The notes below the pieces were generated by a model. That model did no database searches. It saw only the letters and a program-made list of their open reading frames with translations, and was not told the origin of the DNA. Positions 5,913-13,699 of a stretch of DNA of 24,232 bases are shown here, in pieces. How positions within the stretch are numbered: the stretch's first letter is position 1; each line of letters starts with the position of its first letter. The stretch lies in IMG/VR virus record IMGVR_UViG_3300025138_012612, positions 1 through 24,232 of that record, one strand, 5' to 3'. Origin of the DNA: a virus. Made by a program: the position numbers and the translations under genes.

Positions 5913-6944
5913 CTAACTATTTTTAATCTCAGTTAATAATAATTTAGCTTTAAGACCTGAATGAGTATTTTTTAATATAAATTCAGGTTTTATTTTGTCT
6001 TTATTACCGGTAACGCATATATCATTAAAGTCTTTAAAACGCTTTAACTCTTTAGGCCATATAAAAACCTTTTCATTATTATCAGCCAATATAATGCTTT
6101 TACTTAAAGCTGCTTTATCGCAGTACTGGTTATCTAATACATAAATCTTTTCATATAAGTTTAGTTTATTGATCTGCTCCTTCTGTAAACTAGTAAACAT
6201 CTTATCGCTTCTTTCAGTAATACCACAAGTAGCTAAACCGTTTTCAACAAAATAACTATCAATCGGACCTTCAAATATAAACACGTTATCTAAATTAGAA
6301 TTTATATTTTGCATACCGTATAAGCTTCTTTCTGCTCCTACCTTACTAAGATATTTCGGTCTTTCAAATAGATCTTTTTTAGTTAAACCTCTAGATTGAT
6401 AAAATATTATATCATCATTTTCATCGTAAAACGGTAATATTAATCTATTTTTATGTACTACATCTTTTAATGATATATAAAACGTTTTAGGTTTATTAAT
6501 ACCTTTATCTAGTTTTCTATCTCTAATTAATTGTAAGGCTGTTTTGACAACTGCATTATCTTTATAGTACTCAATTTGACTTACATCAGATAAGTTAATA
6601 CAATCTTCTGGTAGACTTTTATCTATTACCTTTTTAACTTCTTTAGGTTCTTCTATAGGTAAAATCTCTATATCAAACTCTTTAACTTCATTTATAATTT
6701 CATGTAAAGATTTATTCGTTACTTCAGTTATAAATGTAAGAGCCTTTTTACTATATCCACAGTTATGACAATATGCTAACTCTTTATCAGGTATATAATA
6801 GAATCGTTTTTTCTTACCCCACGAGTTACCTTCTTTACAAATAGGGCAACAACCATTATATGATTTATTGTATTTATTATATGAGATCTTATAGATATTC
6901 TCATATAAAACGTTTACAACGTATTGCTCTGGTATAACTATCAC
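5913..6944 (-). CDS. 61: DNA primase, T4 gp61 type
   Basis: Primase that would make RNA primers for lagging-strand synthesis together with helicase gp41. It is 343 aa, almost the same length as T4 gp61 (342). An N-terminal zinc-binding module has C33-P-I-C36 and C59-H-N-C62-G; the TOPRIM-type catalytic core has IFEGPIDSYF at about 223-232 (E225, D229), then VLDNQ with a following Asp. The start is GTG at 6944: no ATG lies in frame nearby, and a sigma70-like promoter places its -10 hexamer 6-12 nt upstream. It lies 36 nt after the 81-aa late gene and abuts the convergent plus-strand gene with no gap. Confidence 0.9.
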   Translation of the reverse strand: MIVIPEQYVVNVLYENIYKISYNKYNKSYNGCCPICKEGNSWGKKKRFYYIPDKELAYCHNCGYSKKALTFITEVTNKSLHEIINEVKEFDIEILPIEEPKEVKKVIDKSLPEDCINLSDVSQIEYYKDNAVVKTALQLIRDRKLDKGINKPKTFYISLKDVVHKNRLILPFYDENDDIIFYQSRGLTKKDLFERPKYLSKVGAERSLYGMQNINSNLDNVFIFEGPIDSYFVENGLATCGITERSDKMFTSLQKEQINKLNLYEKIYVLDNQYCDKAALSKSIILADNNEKVFIWPKELKRFKDFNDICVTGNKDKIKPEFILKNTHSGLKAKLLLTEIKNS

Positions 6945-6950
6945 ATTATA

Positions 6951-6978
6951 ATTATAAATGCAATATACTATATATCAA
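6951..6978 (-). promoter_or_regulatory. Sigma70-like promoter for primase
   Basis: On the minus strand, TTGATA (6978-6973), 16-nt spacer, TATAAT (6956-6951), then six bases and the GTG start at 6944. A second TATAAT directly follows the first. The predicted start site is at or within a base or two of the start codon. Confidence 0.7.
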
Positions 6979-6980
6979 GT

Positions 6981-7226
6981 CTAACCTCTACTTTGAGTGG
7001 TCATACTTTGACTTAAAGCACTTTTATAATCTTGTATAACTTCACCAGTTTTTGAATCTTTAATAGAAACAAGACCTTTTTTAATAATATGACCGGTAGT
7101 TGGATCAGACATTACTGCTTGTTCGTATGTTTTACCATTAGCATCGTAACTATTATAAACGGGTCTAACTGTTTCACCGGTATATGGTGAACGGATTTGC
7201 TGAGGGTTAATAAATTGATCTTGCAT
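6981..7226 (-). CDS. Unknown 81-aa late protein between replication genes
   Basis: Small hydrophilic protein with motifs SPYTGETVRPVYNSYDANGK and a later SKTGEV; beta-rich by appearance, no Cys, no membrane segment, no leader of the capsid-targeting type. Family not recognised. It has its own late-type box CTTAAATA exactly 5 nt before the ATG, while both neighbours (primase and the FEN nuclease) are replication genes. It is therefore probably expressed late as a single-gene unit and could be a virion or assembly component. Confidence 0.7.
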   Translation of the reverse strand: MQDQFINPQQIRSPYTGETVRPVYNSYDANGKTYEQAVMSDPTTGHIIKKGLVSIKDSKTGEVIQDYKSALSQSMTTQSRG

Positions 7227-7231
7227 ATTAA

Positions 7232-7239
7232 TATTTAAG
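7232..7239 (-). promoter_or_regulatory. Late-type promoter box CTTAAATA
   Basis: Read on the minus strand, CTTAAATA (7239 to 7232) is followed by TTAAT and the ATG at 7226. It is the same octamer and spacing as at 281-294 on the plus strand. It overlaps the last codons and stop of the upstream nuclease gene. Confidence 0.7.
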
Positions 7240-8119
7240 ATAGTAACTCTATTAATCTATTTTTCTGGAAAAATGTTGTATACCATTTTGTATCATTTTT
7301 AAGAATTTGACTTAAATTATAATCTTTACTTAATTTTTTAAACTGTTCATAGTCCGTCTCATCTTTAATTTCAGATAACTGATTAACTACATATTCTTTT
7401 TCATCTTTATCATCAGTCAATGTAACTAATTCTAAATTTCTTTTATATATATCGTTTTCCTTTTCAGTTAAAACTACATCACCAGCTAAAAACTTTTTTA
7501 CTTTAACTTTACCAAAACCTTTTAAACCGGGTATATTATCACTTTTATCACCTGTTAATGCCTTTACTTTAATAAAATCCTTTATACTATAGTTTAACAC
7601 CTCTTCAAAATTTTCTTTATTAATTTCAACCTTTTTTATCGGATCATATACAGAGACTTTATTTGATATTAACTGGCATAGATCTTTATCCACGGTAATA
7701 ATAATATGTTTAAACAATTTTTTAGTTATATAAAATTTAGTCTGACTTAATTTATCATATGCATCATTAATTATCTTAATAACATCGTCTGCTTCGTAAG
7801 ATCTTGGAAAAATTGATGGTATACCTAACGTATTAAGCATTTCTTTAATCATATCATTCTTATTATGTACCTCTTTACCGTATTCTGGGTCACGATTTCC
7901 TTTATAATCTTCTAAGAGTTCCTTACGTTTATTGGGTCTATAGTCAGGTTTTTCATCCCACACACATATAACCTTATCTGGTTGGTACATTTCCACATAA
8001 CTCTTAACGCTATTAAGGAACATATAAACATGGTAGTTTTCTGAAACATTTTTAATGTTATTTGCAACCCAATACACCCGATGTACGAGATTATTTCCGT
8101 CTATTGTTAGTATTTTCAT
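7235..8119 (-). CDS. rnh: RNase H / 5'-3' flap exonuclease, T4 Rnh type
   Basis: FEN1-family nuclease that removes RNA primers from Okazaki fragments; T4 RNase H (305 aa) is the closest known role, and this is 294 aa. Visible metal-site elements: IDGNNLVHR (D7), WDEKPDYR (D55) with an Arg/Lys helix, EADDVI (E109, D111, D112), TVDKDLCQLI (D144, D146), then GDKSDNIPGLKGFGK (D191, D194), the helix-hairpin-helix DNA-binding loop. The start at 8119 overlaps the upstream 92-aa gene by 29 nt, so it is at the end of the sugar-gene operon that begins at 10605. Confidence 0.88.
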   Translation of the reverse strand: MKILTIDGNNLVHRVYWVANNIKNVSENYHVYMFLNSVKSYVEMYQPDKVICVWDEKPDYRPNKRKELLEDYKGNRDPEYGKEVHNKNDMIKEMLNTLGIPSIFPRSYEADDVIKIINDAYDKLSQTKFYITKKLFKHIIITVDKDLCQLISNKVSVYDPIKKVEINKENFEEVLNYSIKDFIKVKALTGDKSDNIPGLKGFGKVKVKKFLAGDVVLTEKENDIYKRNLELVTLTDDKDEKEYVVNQLSEIKDETDYEQFKKLSKDYNLSQILKNDTKWYTTFFQKNRLIELLS

Positions 8120-8369
8120 TCTTTTTGTATTGGGATTCTATAACTTTATACACATACTTCGGTATTTTTTCAACAAATTTAATTATTTCCTTTTCTAAAC
8201 CGGCTTCAAAATCTTTTTGAGGTATTTTAGTCGTAATCATTTCAGGCATCCTAAGAAAATTATACGTCTGTTCCTTTTTATCACGGCGAATAAATGCAAA
8301 TAACTGACCAGCATATTCACCATGGTGGCATGCATACATGTTTCCAACTTTTATCTTAGTTTTATCCAT
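8091..8369 (-). CDS. Unknown 92-aa protein
   Basis: Small basic protein starting MDKTKIKVGNMYACHHGEYAG, with a beta-rich N-terminal half (VGNMYAC, QLFAFIRRD, YNFLRMPEM) and a Lys-rich helical C-terminal half ending NNRRK. I do not recognise it. It overlaps the end of rmlB by 8 nt and the start of the nuclease gene by 29 nt, so it sits inside one operon. The charged tail suggests nucleic-acid or protein contact, but that is a guess. Confidence 0.7.
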   Translation of the reverse strand: MDKTKIKVGNMYACHHGEYAGQLFAFIRRDKKEQTYNFLRMPEMITTKIPQKDFEAGLEKEIIKFVEKIPKYVYKVIESQYKKNENTNNRRK

Positions 8370-9315
8370 AAATTTTCACTAATTCTTTTAATTGCTCGTC
8401 GAAATCATTGTATAATGGTTCATATAGCAAGTCTTTTTTGATTTTATTACAATTAATACTATATCTAAAGTCATGACCGAGCCTATCTTCAACAAAAATA
8501 ACGTTTTTATCTAGATCTTTCCCCATAATTGTACATATTTTATCAACTAATTCAATATTTGTTAGTTCTAACCCTGATCCGATGTTATAAACTTCATTTT
8601 TACCTTGAGTACCAACGGCCCAGACTGCTAAATTGTGATCATGCACATGTACCCACTCGCGAACGTTTAAACCCTCACCATATATTGGTACTTTCTTACC
8701 TTCACTCAAGGATTTTATGATTGTTGGTATAAATTTTTCATTATGCTGATTAGGACCATAGTTATTACAACATCTCGTTATACTTATGTTACAATTAAAC
8801 GTTTCAATATATGACATACATAAGAGATCGCTTGATGCCTTACTTGCAGCATAGGGAGAACGAGGTGCAATAGGGGTTAACTCAGTAAATGATGGATCAT
8901 TGAACCCTAGATGTCCGTAAACCTCATCTGTACTAATATGTACAAATCTACCGTAATTATTATTAATTTTACGGAAACATTCTAACATATTTTGAGTACC
9001 TAGTACATTTGATTCAATAAAAACTTTTGGACCACTAATACTGTTATCAACATGTGATTCTGCTGCAAAATGGAAAATATAATCAAACTTATCATTAGTT
9101 AAGAAAACATTTTCCAACTCTAATGTATTTACAATGTCTAATTTATACTCTTTATCACATAAACCCTTAACATAATCTTTATTTGATGCATAACCATCTT
9201 TGTCTACACATGTTATTCTATGTTGAGGGAAGTTATCTCGTAGGAATCGTATAAAATTACCACCTATGAATCCGTAACCCCCGGTTACTAATATATTTTT
9301 ACTTTCTTTTTGCAT
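8362..9315 (-). CDS. rmlB: dTDP-glucose 4,6-dehydratase (RmlB)
   Basis: Extended short-chain dehydrogenase that converts dTDP-glucose to dTDP-4-keto-6-deoxyglucose, the entry step to rhamnose and other deoxy sugars. It is 317 aa, typical for the family. Motifs: NAD-binding TGGYGFIG (11-18), FHFAAESHVDNSI (81-93), STDEVYG (128-134) with the family's T-D-E catalytic triad, and Y155-AAS-K159. A further family signature, NNYGPNQ, follows, with EKFIPT and NVREWVHVHDH after it. It overlaps the cytidylyltransferase upstream by 17 nt. RmlA and RmlC are not in the window, so the final sugar is unknown. Confidence 0.92.
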   Translation of the reverse strand: MQKESKNILVTGGYGFIGGNFIRFLRDNFPQHRITCVDKDGYASNKDYVKGLCDKEYKLDIVNTLELENVFLTNDKFDYIFHFAAESHVDNSISGPKVFIESNVLGTQNMLECFRKINNNYGRFVHISTDEVYGHLGFNDPSFTELTPIAPRSPYAASKASSDLLCMSYIETFNCNISITRCCNNYGPNQHNEKFIPTIIKSLSEGKKVPIYGEGLNVREWVHVHDHNLAVWAVGTQGKNEVYNIGSGLELTNIELVDKICTIMGKDLDKNVIFVEDRLGHDFRYSINCNKIKKDLLYEPLYNDFDEQLKELVKIYG

Positions 9316-9748
9316 TTTTTATAATATCTGGATTTTGCTTTATCGTCTGAGTCGTTATTAGATCTTTTATTTTGGTTGTAGACCATTCATGAGATCTAGT
9401 TGTATATATAACTTTACCAGGTAAATCATCACCAGTAAATCGTTTACCAATATAATCTTCACCTAATATTCTTATATCCGGTTTGAAGAATTTAATTAAT
9501 TCTATTAATTCTTCTTCAGTTTGATACATATACACATCATCAACATACTGAATAGCCATTAAAGTCTTATATCTTTCATAATAAGGTATAACAGGTTTAT
9601 ATTTTGTATATCTTGTAGCTGAAGGATCTTTCTGCAAGAACACTAAAAATCTATCACAGTGTCTTTTAGCTTCTTCAAAAGTATATATGTAACCGGGATG
9701 TAATAAATCAAAGTTACCAGCTGTAAAACCTACTAATTCTTTTTCCAT
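9299..9748 (-). CDS. Nucleotidyltransferase-like protein with altered HxGH motif
   Basis: Small (149 aa) member of the cytidylyltransferase fold, the family of glycerol-3-phosphate cytidylyltransferase and heptose-phosphate adenylyltransferase. GNFDLLHPGYIYTFEEAK (11-28) is the nucleotide-binding start; the normal HxGH reads H17-P-G-Y20 here, so the second His is Tyr. The C-terminal RSHEWSTTKIKDLI matches the family's S-T-T-x-I element. The start has a clear ribosome site (AAAGGA about 6-8 nt upstream). It lies between RmlD-like and RmlB genes, so I infer activation of a sugar or polyol phosphate, with catalytic competence uncertain because of the Tyr. Confidence 0.8.
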   Translation of the reverse strand: MEKELVGFTAGNFDLLHPGYIYTFEEAKRHCDRFLVFLQKDPSATRYTKYKPVIPYYERYKTLMAIQYVDDVYMYQTEEELIELIKFFKPDIRILGEDYIGKRFTGDDLPGKVIYTTRSHEWSTTKIKDLITTQTIKQNPDIIKNAKRK

Positions 9749-10605
9749 TTTAATTCCTTTCCAATTAAAGAGGCATTTAATCTCAAATAATGTTCTTCAT
9801 CACCAAAGTCGAAATTAAAATCATCTTTAGCTTTTTGATTAGATAATACACAATTACTTCTATTACATTTTATTTTTAATTCATCATAAGGTATAAACTT
9901 CCAATCATCATTTTTAATACCATACTCTTTTAAAATATCAGTAACTTCTTTAGTACCTAATGAGCTATGATGAACTGCATTATATATACCAGCTTTAAAA
10001 TTTTTCATTACAGTTTCAATAAATTCACATAGAACTACCATATCTGTTTTACTATTAACAAAATCAATTAAATTAGGGTAATTGATAAGTTTAGTTAATA
10101 GATTTTTCTTAGTTAATTTACTTTCGATTGGCATTCTAATTCTAATAATATTGGTAAAATTAGTATCAAGTATTAGTTCAGATATATGTTTTGTTTTACT
10201 ATAGAAACTTGATTGCTTTTCAAACACTCCAAAGTTTGGTATATCGTCTTCTGTATACTCTTTATCATAACCCCCATATATACAACCAGAACCTATATGG
10301 ATAAAATTCATGTCTAAAGATTTACAAATACCTTCAATAGCTACCGGTACGTTTACATTATAATAAAAACAATCTTCTTTATTATCTTCACAACCATCTA
10401 CATTAGGTACACCCGTATAACCTGATGTATTAATAACCGTGTCAATATCTTCAGATAGACAAAAGTTATATAATACTTCCGAGTTAGTGTAATCTAAATC
10501 TTTTTTAGACTTAAAAAATATATTATTATCTGGTAGCCAATGCTCAGATAAATATTTTTCTAGATGATTACCCACGTAACCCTTACCGAGAATTAAAACG
10601 TTCAT
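9733..10605 (-). CDS. NAD(P)-dependent sugar reductase/epimerase, RmlD-like
   Basis: Short-chain dehydrogenase fold, 290 aa. Dinucleotide-binding LILGKGYVGNHL (G7, G9, G12), then DTVINTSGYTG at about 55-65, GSGCIYGG around 105-112 and the catalytic YSKTK (Y135, K139). Overall layout is that of dTDP-4-keto-rhamnose reductase (RmlD) and related nucleotide-sugar epimerases; the exact substrate cannot be read. First gene of an operon that continues through a nucleotidyltransferase, RmlB, an unknown gene and the FEN nuclease. A sigma70-like promoter sits directly before its ATG. Confidence 0.82.
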   Translation of the reverse strand: MNVLILGKGYVGNHLEKYLSEHWLPDNNIFFKSKKDLDYTNSEVLYNFCLSEDIDTVINTSGYTGVPNVDGCEDNKEDCFYYNVNVPVAIEGICKSLDMNFIHIGSGCIYGGYDKEYTEDDIPNFGVFEKQSSFYSKTKHISELILDTNFTNIIRIRMPIESKLTKKNLLTKLINYPNLIDFVNSKTDMVVLCEFIETVMKNFKAGIYNAVHHSSLGTKEVTDILKEYGIKNDDWKFIPYDELKIKCNRSNCVLSNQKAKDDFNFDFGDEEHYLRLNASLIGKELKWKKN

Positions 10606-10611
10606 ATATAT

Positions 10612-10639
10612 ATTTTAGCTTATAAAAACTAAAAATCAA
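10612..10639 (-). promoter_or_regulatory. Sigma70-like promoter for the sugar/nuclease operon
   Basis: On the minus strand, TTGATT (10639-10634), 16-nt spacer, TAAAAT (10617-10612), then six bases and the ATG at 10605. The -35 overlaps the last codons of the 107-aa gene. Geometry is the same as before primase and gp32. Confidence 0.65.
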
Positions 10640-10959
10640 TGTATAGAATCCATTATAAATTTTTGTACGCATTGTGTTAATGCATCTCTATCTATATCAT
10701 TTTTTGCATAAAAAATAGGTTTAATTAAATTACCTTTAAAATCATATCCCATTATTACGAAACATTTCATAAATTCAGCACATGTAGATACCATTGCTTC
10801 CATTTCATCATCTGTTTTTCTATTATTAAATTTTTCTTGTACTAAGGTCTTTAAAGCATCTCTTATTAAGTTTTCGGTATCCAGGTTTAAACCGTTATCA
10901 ATGAATTCATCTTTTGCAATATCGTCTTCATCGTCGTTATTTTTAGATTTATCGGTCAT
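10636..10959 (-). CDS. Unknown 107-aa late protein
   Basis: Acidic N-terminus (many Asp, Asn, Lys up to about residue 25) followed by a helical body with two Cys (about 60 and 66) and a hydrophobic CFVIMGYDFKGNLIKPIFYAK segment. Not recognised; the compact body looks like a small regulator or structural protein rather than an enzyme. It has a private late-type box ATTAAATA exactly 5 nt before the ATG, and lies between two operons of replication and sugar genes. So it is probably a single late gene, like the 81-aa gene at 6981. Confidence 0.7.
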   Translation of the reverse strand: MTDKSKNNDDEDDIAKDEFIDNGLNLDTENLIRDALKTLVQEKFNNRKTDDEMEAMVSTCAEFMKCFVIMGYDFKGNLIKPIFYAKNDIDRDALTQCVQKFIMDSIH

Positions 10960-10964
10960 AAGAA

Positions 10965-10972
10965 TATTTAAT
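10965..10972 (-). promoter_or_regulatory. Late-type promoter box ATTAAATA
   Basis: On the minus strand, ATTAAATA (10972 to 10965), then TTCTT and the ATG at 10959. Same spacing as the other late boxes. It lies in the short gap after the 160-aa gene. Confidence 0.62.
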
Positions 10973-10988
10973 ATATTTTATAGGTAAA

Positions 10989-11471
10989 TTATAAAACATC
11001 AACTGTTGGTGGTGAGTACATTATTTTAATAACCGGTCGCTTTTGAGACTGTTTATGGTGTATTGCATTAACAAAATTTAATTCAGTTGCCTTAGGATTT
11101 TTAATTCTTGTTATATGCCAGTACCAGGTGTTTACTTTATATAACTCATACTCAAATTTTATAGATAACCATTCTAACAACGCATATTGTTCTTTTTTAA
11201 TTTTATAACTTGCATAATAAATCCTTTTTATATTACCCATATTAACAAAATTAATAAAAATTTCTGATTTTAAATCAGGGTGTTTTGATATTAAGTTAAT
11301 ATCATATTCCAAGTTAAATTTATCTTTTAGGTATTTTTTATGATCTTGAACCACACATAATCTATTTTCTGAATCTAAAACTACCGAAGACCATAAACGA
11401 TTACTGTTTAAATAATCATTAGGTAATTTTATATATTCATTATTTTTGTAACTATATATTTTTACTACCAT
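10989..11471 (-). CDS. Unknown 160-aa protein
   Basis: Basic, Tyr- and Lys-rich protein with mixed alpha/beta appearance, including KTKxx-like aromatic stretches (YELYKVNTWYWHITRIKNP). No membrane segment or known motif seen. It follows the Asp/Asn-hydroxylase-like gene with a 7-nt overlap and is the last gene of the gp32-gp45 operon before a late promoter. I cannot assign a function. Confidence 0.68.
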   Translation of the reverse strand: MVVKIYSYKNNEYIKLPNDYLNSNRLWSSVVLDSENRLCVVQDHKKYLKDKFNLEYDINLISKHPDLKSEIFINFVNMGNIKRIYYASYKIKKEQYALLEWLSIKFEYELYKVNTWYWHITRIKNPKATELNFVNAIHHKQSQKRPVIKIMYSPPTVDVL

Positions 11472-12097
11472 TTGTAGTCTGAATGACCTGTGGGGTCAAT
11501 CTCCATATGCATAATTGTACGAGAGTCGGGTGAGTCATTAATAAGATTATGTTCTAATCTTCCATCAAATAACATCATTTGGCCTACATCTCCCCATTTA
11601 ACTTTTTCATTATTTAAAGTTAAAGCACAGTTACCTGAACTCGGGGATAAACATATTTGAAATGTTAAAGTAGGTACTCTAAACTTATGCTTATGCGATT
11701 TTATCTCACTATTAGCCTGTATTTTGCTCATACCGGACCAATATACTTCATTGACACTTTCTAGTATTTTATATGTTTTAGGTAAAAGTTTTGGAGCTAA
11801 TCTTAAATATTTTATCCATTTTCTTTTCAGTTCATTTTTATCTCCCCCATTACGGGAAAAAATAGCATTAAAGTTAGGAGCATGTATTTTATGTGAACCT
11901 GATTTACGATAATAAAACTGAGCTGCAACCCAACTACCAATTACATTCTCAACAACATTTTCGTCTTTAAAATCTGCTGAAAACCTAAAAAACATATCAT
12001 CATTTCTGTAATTGTTTAATTCATCTACAATTTCATCCTTTGCATTAACTATTGGTGCCAAGCAAGCAAATTCGGTTGGATCATAAAAACCTCTCAT
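11465..12097 (-). CDS. Aspartyl/asparaginyl beta-hydroxylase-like 2OG-Fe(II) oxygenase
   Basis: Likely Fe(II)/2-oxoglutarate enzyme of the Asp/Asn hydroxylase family. The family core is visible in the C-terminal half: an approach strand, SEIKSHKHKFRVPTL with the first metal His, C-L...L-x-NNE, W-G-D-V-G-x-x-x-LFDGRLEHNLIN with the second metal His, then DSRTIMHMEI carrying the 2-oxoglutarate-binding Arg. The usual H-x-D/E has Lys-His here. The ATG at 12097 (210 aa) is preferred over a TTG at 12115 because it follows the previous stop by 1 nt (TGATATG), whereas the TTG overlaps it. Substrate unknown; cofactor residues look largely intact. Confidence 0.78.
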   Translation of the reverse strand: MRGFYDPTEFACLAPIVNAKDEIVDELNNYRNDDMFFRFSADFKDENVVENVIGSWVAAQFYYRKSGSHKIHAPNFNAIFSRNGGDKNELKRKWIKYLRLAPKLLPKTYKILESVNEVYWSGMSKIQANSEIKSHKHKFRVPTLTFQICLSPSSGNCALTLNNEKVKWGDVGQMMLFDGRLEHNLINDSPDSRTIMHMEIDPTGHSDYKW

Positions 12098-12098
12098 A

Positions 12099-12584
12099 TC
12101 AAGTAGGTTTACCAATTTTTAATTTAAGTATTAACTGTAGTATATTAGTATTTTTCCTTATTGTAGTATCGATTCGACTGTTTAATTTTTTTAATAACCA
12201 CATATCAGGTAAAATATATTTTTTATTTTTCATTTTTGGGGTTATTTTTATTAATACGTCATCAGTATATACAGTATCAATAATTTTAATATATTTTTTT
12301 GCATCACCCATTGACATGGTTTTATCATTTATATATCTTAAAGTACCGTAACCAACATCCATACCTCCTTTTATTTTTATACCATTAGGTAAAATCTTTA
12401 CAATAACATATAAAGGACCAATATAATTTTTTATACCTGGTTCATTAGGACACCAGCAACCTTTACCTTTTAAGTTATCAACCATATTAATTTGGTCAGT
12501 CCTATACACCACCATATCTCCTTCTTGATATATACACTCTAGACCAAGATCAGTAAACCTATTTTTCTGTAGGTTTTCTACCAT
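12099..12584 (-). CDS. Unknown 161-aa protein
   Basis: Not recognised. The first 110 residues look beta-rich, with CWCPNEPGIKNYIGPLYVIV and GGMDVGYGTLRYI, suggesting a small compact domain; the last 50 are Lys/Ile/Leu-rich and helical. It starts 3 nt after the previous stop and ends 1 nt before the ATG of the hydroxylase-like gene, so they are likely coupled. It is part of the operon led by gp32. Confidence 0.68.
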   Translation of the reverse strand: MVENLQKNRFTDLGLECIYQEGDMVVYRTDQINMVDNLKGKGCWCPNEPGIKNYIGPLYVIVKILPNGIKIKGGMDVGYGTLRYINDKTMSMGDAKKYIKIIDTVYTDDVLIKITPKMKNKKYILPDMWLLKKLNSRIDTTIRKNTNILQLILKLKIGKPT

Positions 12585-12587
12585 ATA

Positions 12588-12944
12588 CTAATTAATTCTA
12601 CTAAATGGATTTTTTGTTGGGTCATTATTGATCCCCTTTTCAAGTAGCTGATTTATAACAGCTTCAATACTGTCAGTTTTTAAATAAAATCCTTTATTAA
12701 AATTATTACCTCCGTCGTCGAATTCAAATAATACTTCACCCTTTTCTTCCTTATTATTAAAACAGGTAATATATACGCTATGATAACCTGGGTCGACTAG
12801 TACTGACCATCTTCTTGGATCAACTTGTGAATATGCGTTAAACATTTTTAAAACTACAAACCCATTATCTTTCAATCTCTTGATAAAATAACCTGCAGTT
12901 TTAATTTTATTTTTTACTTTATGCTCTGACCAATCCTTCTTCAT
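12588..12944 (-). CDS. Unknown 118-aa protein
   Basis: Alpha/beta protein with a basic N-terminal helix (KVKNKIKTAGYFIKRLKDNG), a beta-sheet region with RRWSVLVDPGYHSVYITCF and EVLFEFDDGG, then a C-terminal helix. It looks like a small RNA- or DNA-binding or regulatory fold, but no family was recognised; it does not match T4 RegA, which is of similar size and near gp45 in T4. It is 3 nt from both neighbours, with near-identical junction sequences (ATTAGTATATG and ATTAATATATG). Confidence 0.7.
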   Translation of the reverse strand: MKKDWSEHKVKNKIKTAGYFIKRLKDNGFVVLKMFNAYSQVDPRRWSVLVDPGYHSVYITCFNNKEEKGEVLFEFDDGGNNFNKGFYLKTDSIEAVINQLLEKGINNDPTKNPFSRIN

Positions 12945-12947
12945 ATA

Positions 12948-13682
12948 TTAATTAATTAATGCGGAGATAATATAAATCAATTCAGCGTCACCTTTTTTAA
13001 AGTTACAAGTTATTACACCCATATCTGTATTAACACTGAAGTTAACCTCGCGACTTCCACCAAAACTTACCAAACGAAAAGAATCGAAATTTACAGGTAA
13101 AGGTTTAACAATATTACCTTCAAAATTATCACTCAAAAGGCAAACAAAGTTATCTGAATTATGCCTAGATCTATCACCTAACTCGCTATAAATTTTATTA
13201 TCTTCCTCAAAAAGATAAACCTTAGACGTTTCAGTTGCAAAACTACTACCTTTAAAAAGAGTATTTAATTCACTTTCTTTAACAGTGAATTTAGTATTAA
13301 ATTCAAGCTTTTTTACCTTTTCAACGTTTAGAGAAGGTTGCTTTATAATACCATCATCTAATAAATGGTATTTAAACTTATAACCATTTTGATTATAGGA
13401 TAAATTATTTTCGTTTATCTTTAGTTCAATATCTTCAGTAGGTATAATATCTAGAACTCTAATAAGTTTCTTAATATCAGGTAGATTTAAAGTTACATTA
13501 TTAGGTATATCAGTATCTACTTTCATAGACGACTTGCATACTATAGTTGCATCTGCTGATGCCAACGTACAGCTTATAATATTATCTTCTACCGATAAGA
13601 TACAAGCATCATTAAGATTTGAAACTGGACCTAAAAAATTAGATACAAAGTCTTTTTTATTTTTTATTTTTAAATAACCCAT
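12948..13682 (-). CDS. 45: Sliding clamp, T4 gp45 type
   Basis: Processivity clamp that would tether polymerase to DNA and, in T4, also activates late transcription through gp55 and gp33. It is 244 aa (T4 gp45 is 228). The sequence shows the clamp's pattern of repeated beta strands: ACILSVEDNIISCTLASADATIVCKS at the N-terminus, an internal linker around 130, and a second half beginning with FTVKESELNTLFKGSSF. A Lys-rich linker and a hydrophobic C-terminus follow. Identity is judged from fold pattern, length and placement after gp32; T4's clamp-loader genes 44 and 62 are not next to it. Confidence 0.72.
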   Translation of the reverse strand: MGYLKIKNKKDFVSNFLGPVSNLNDACILSVEDNIISCTLASADATIVCKSSMKVDTDIPNNVTLNLPDIKKLIRVLDIIPTEDIELKINENNLSYNQNGYKFKYHLLDDGIIKQPSLNVEKVKKLEFNTKFTVKESELNTLFKGSSFATETSKVYLFEEDNKIYSELGDRSRHNSDNFVCLLSDNFEGNIVKPLPVNFDSFRLVSFGGSREVNFSVNTDMGVITCNFKKGDAELIYIISALIN

Positions 13683-13699
13683 AAACTACATCTATTATA

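Noticed and set aside
12588-12944. The 118-aa gene as translational repressor RegA
   Set aside because: Similar size and near gp45, but the sequence does not follow T4 RegA.
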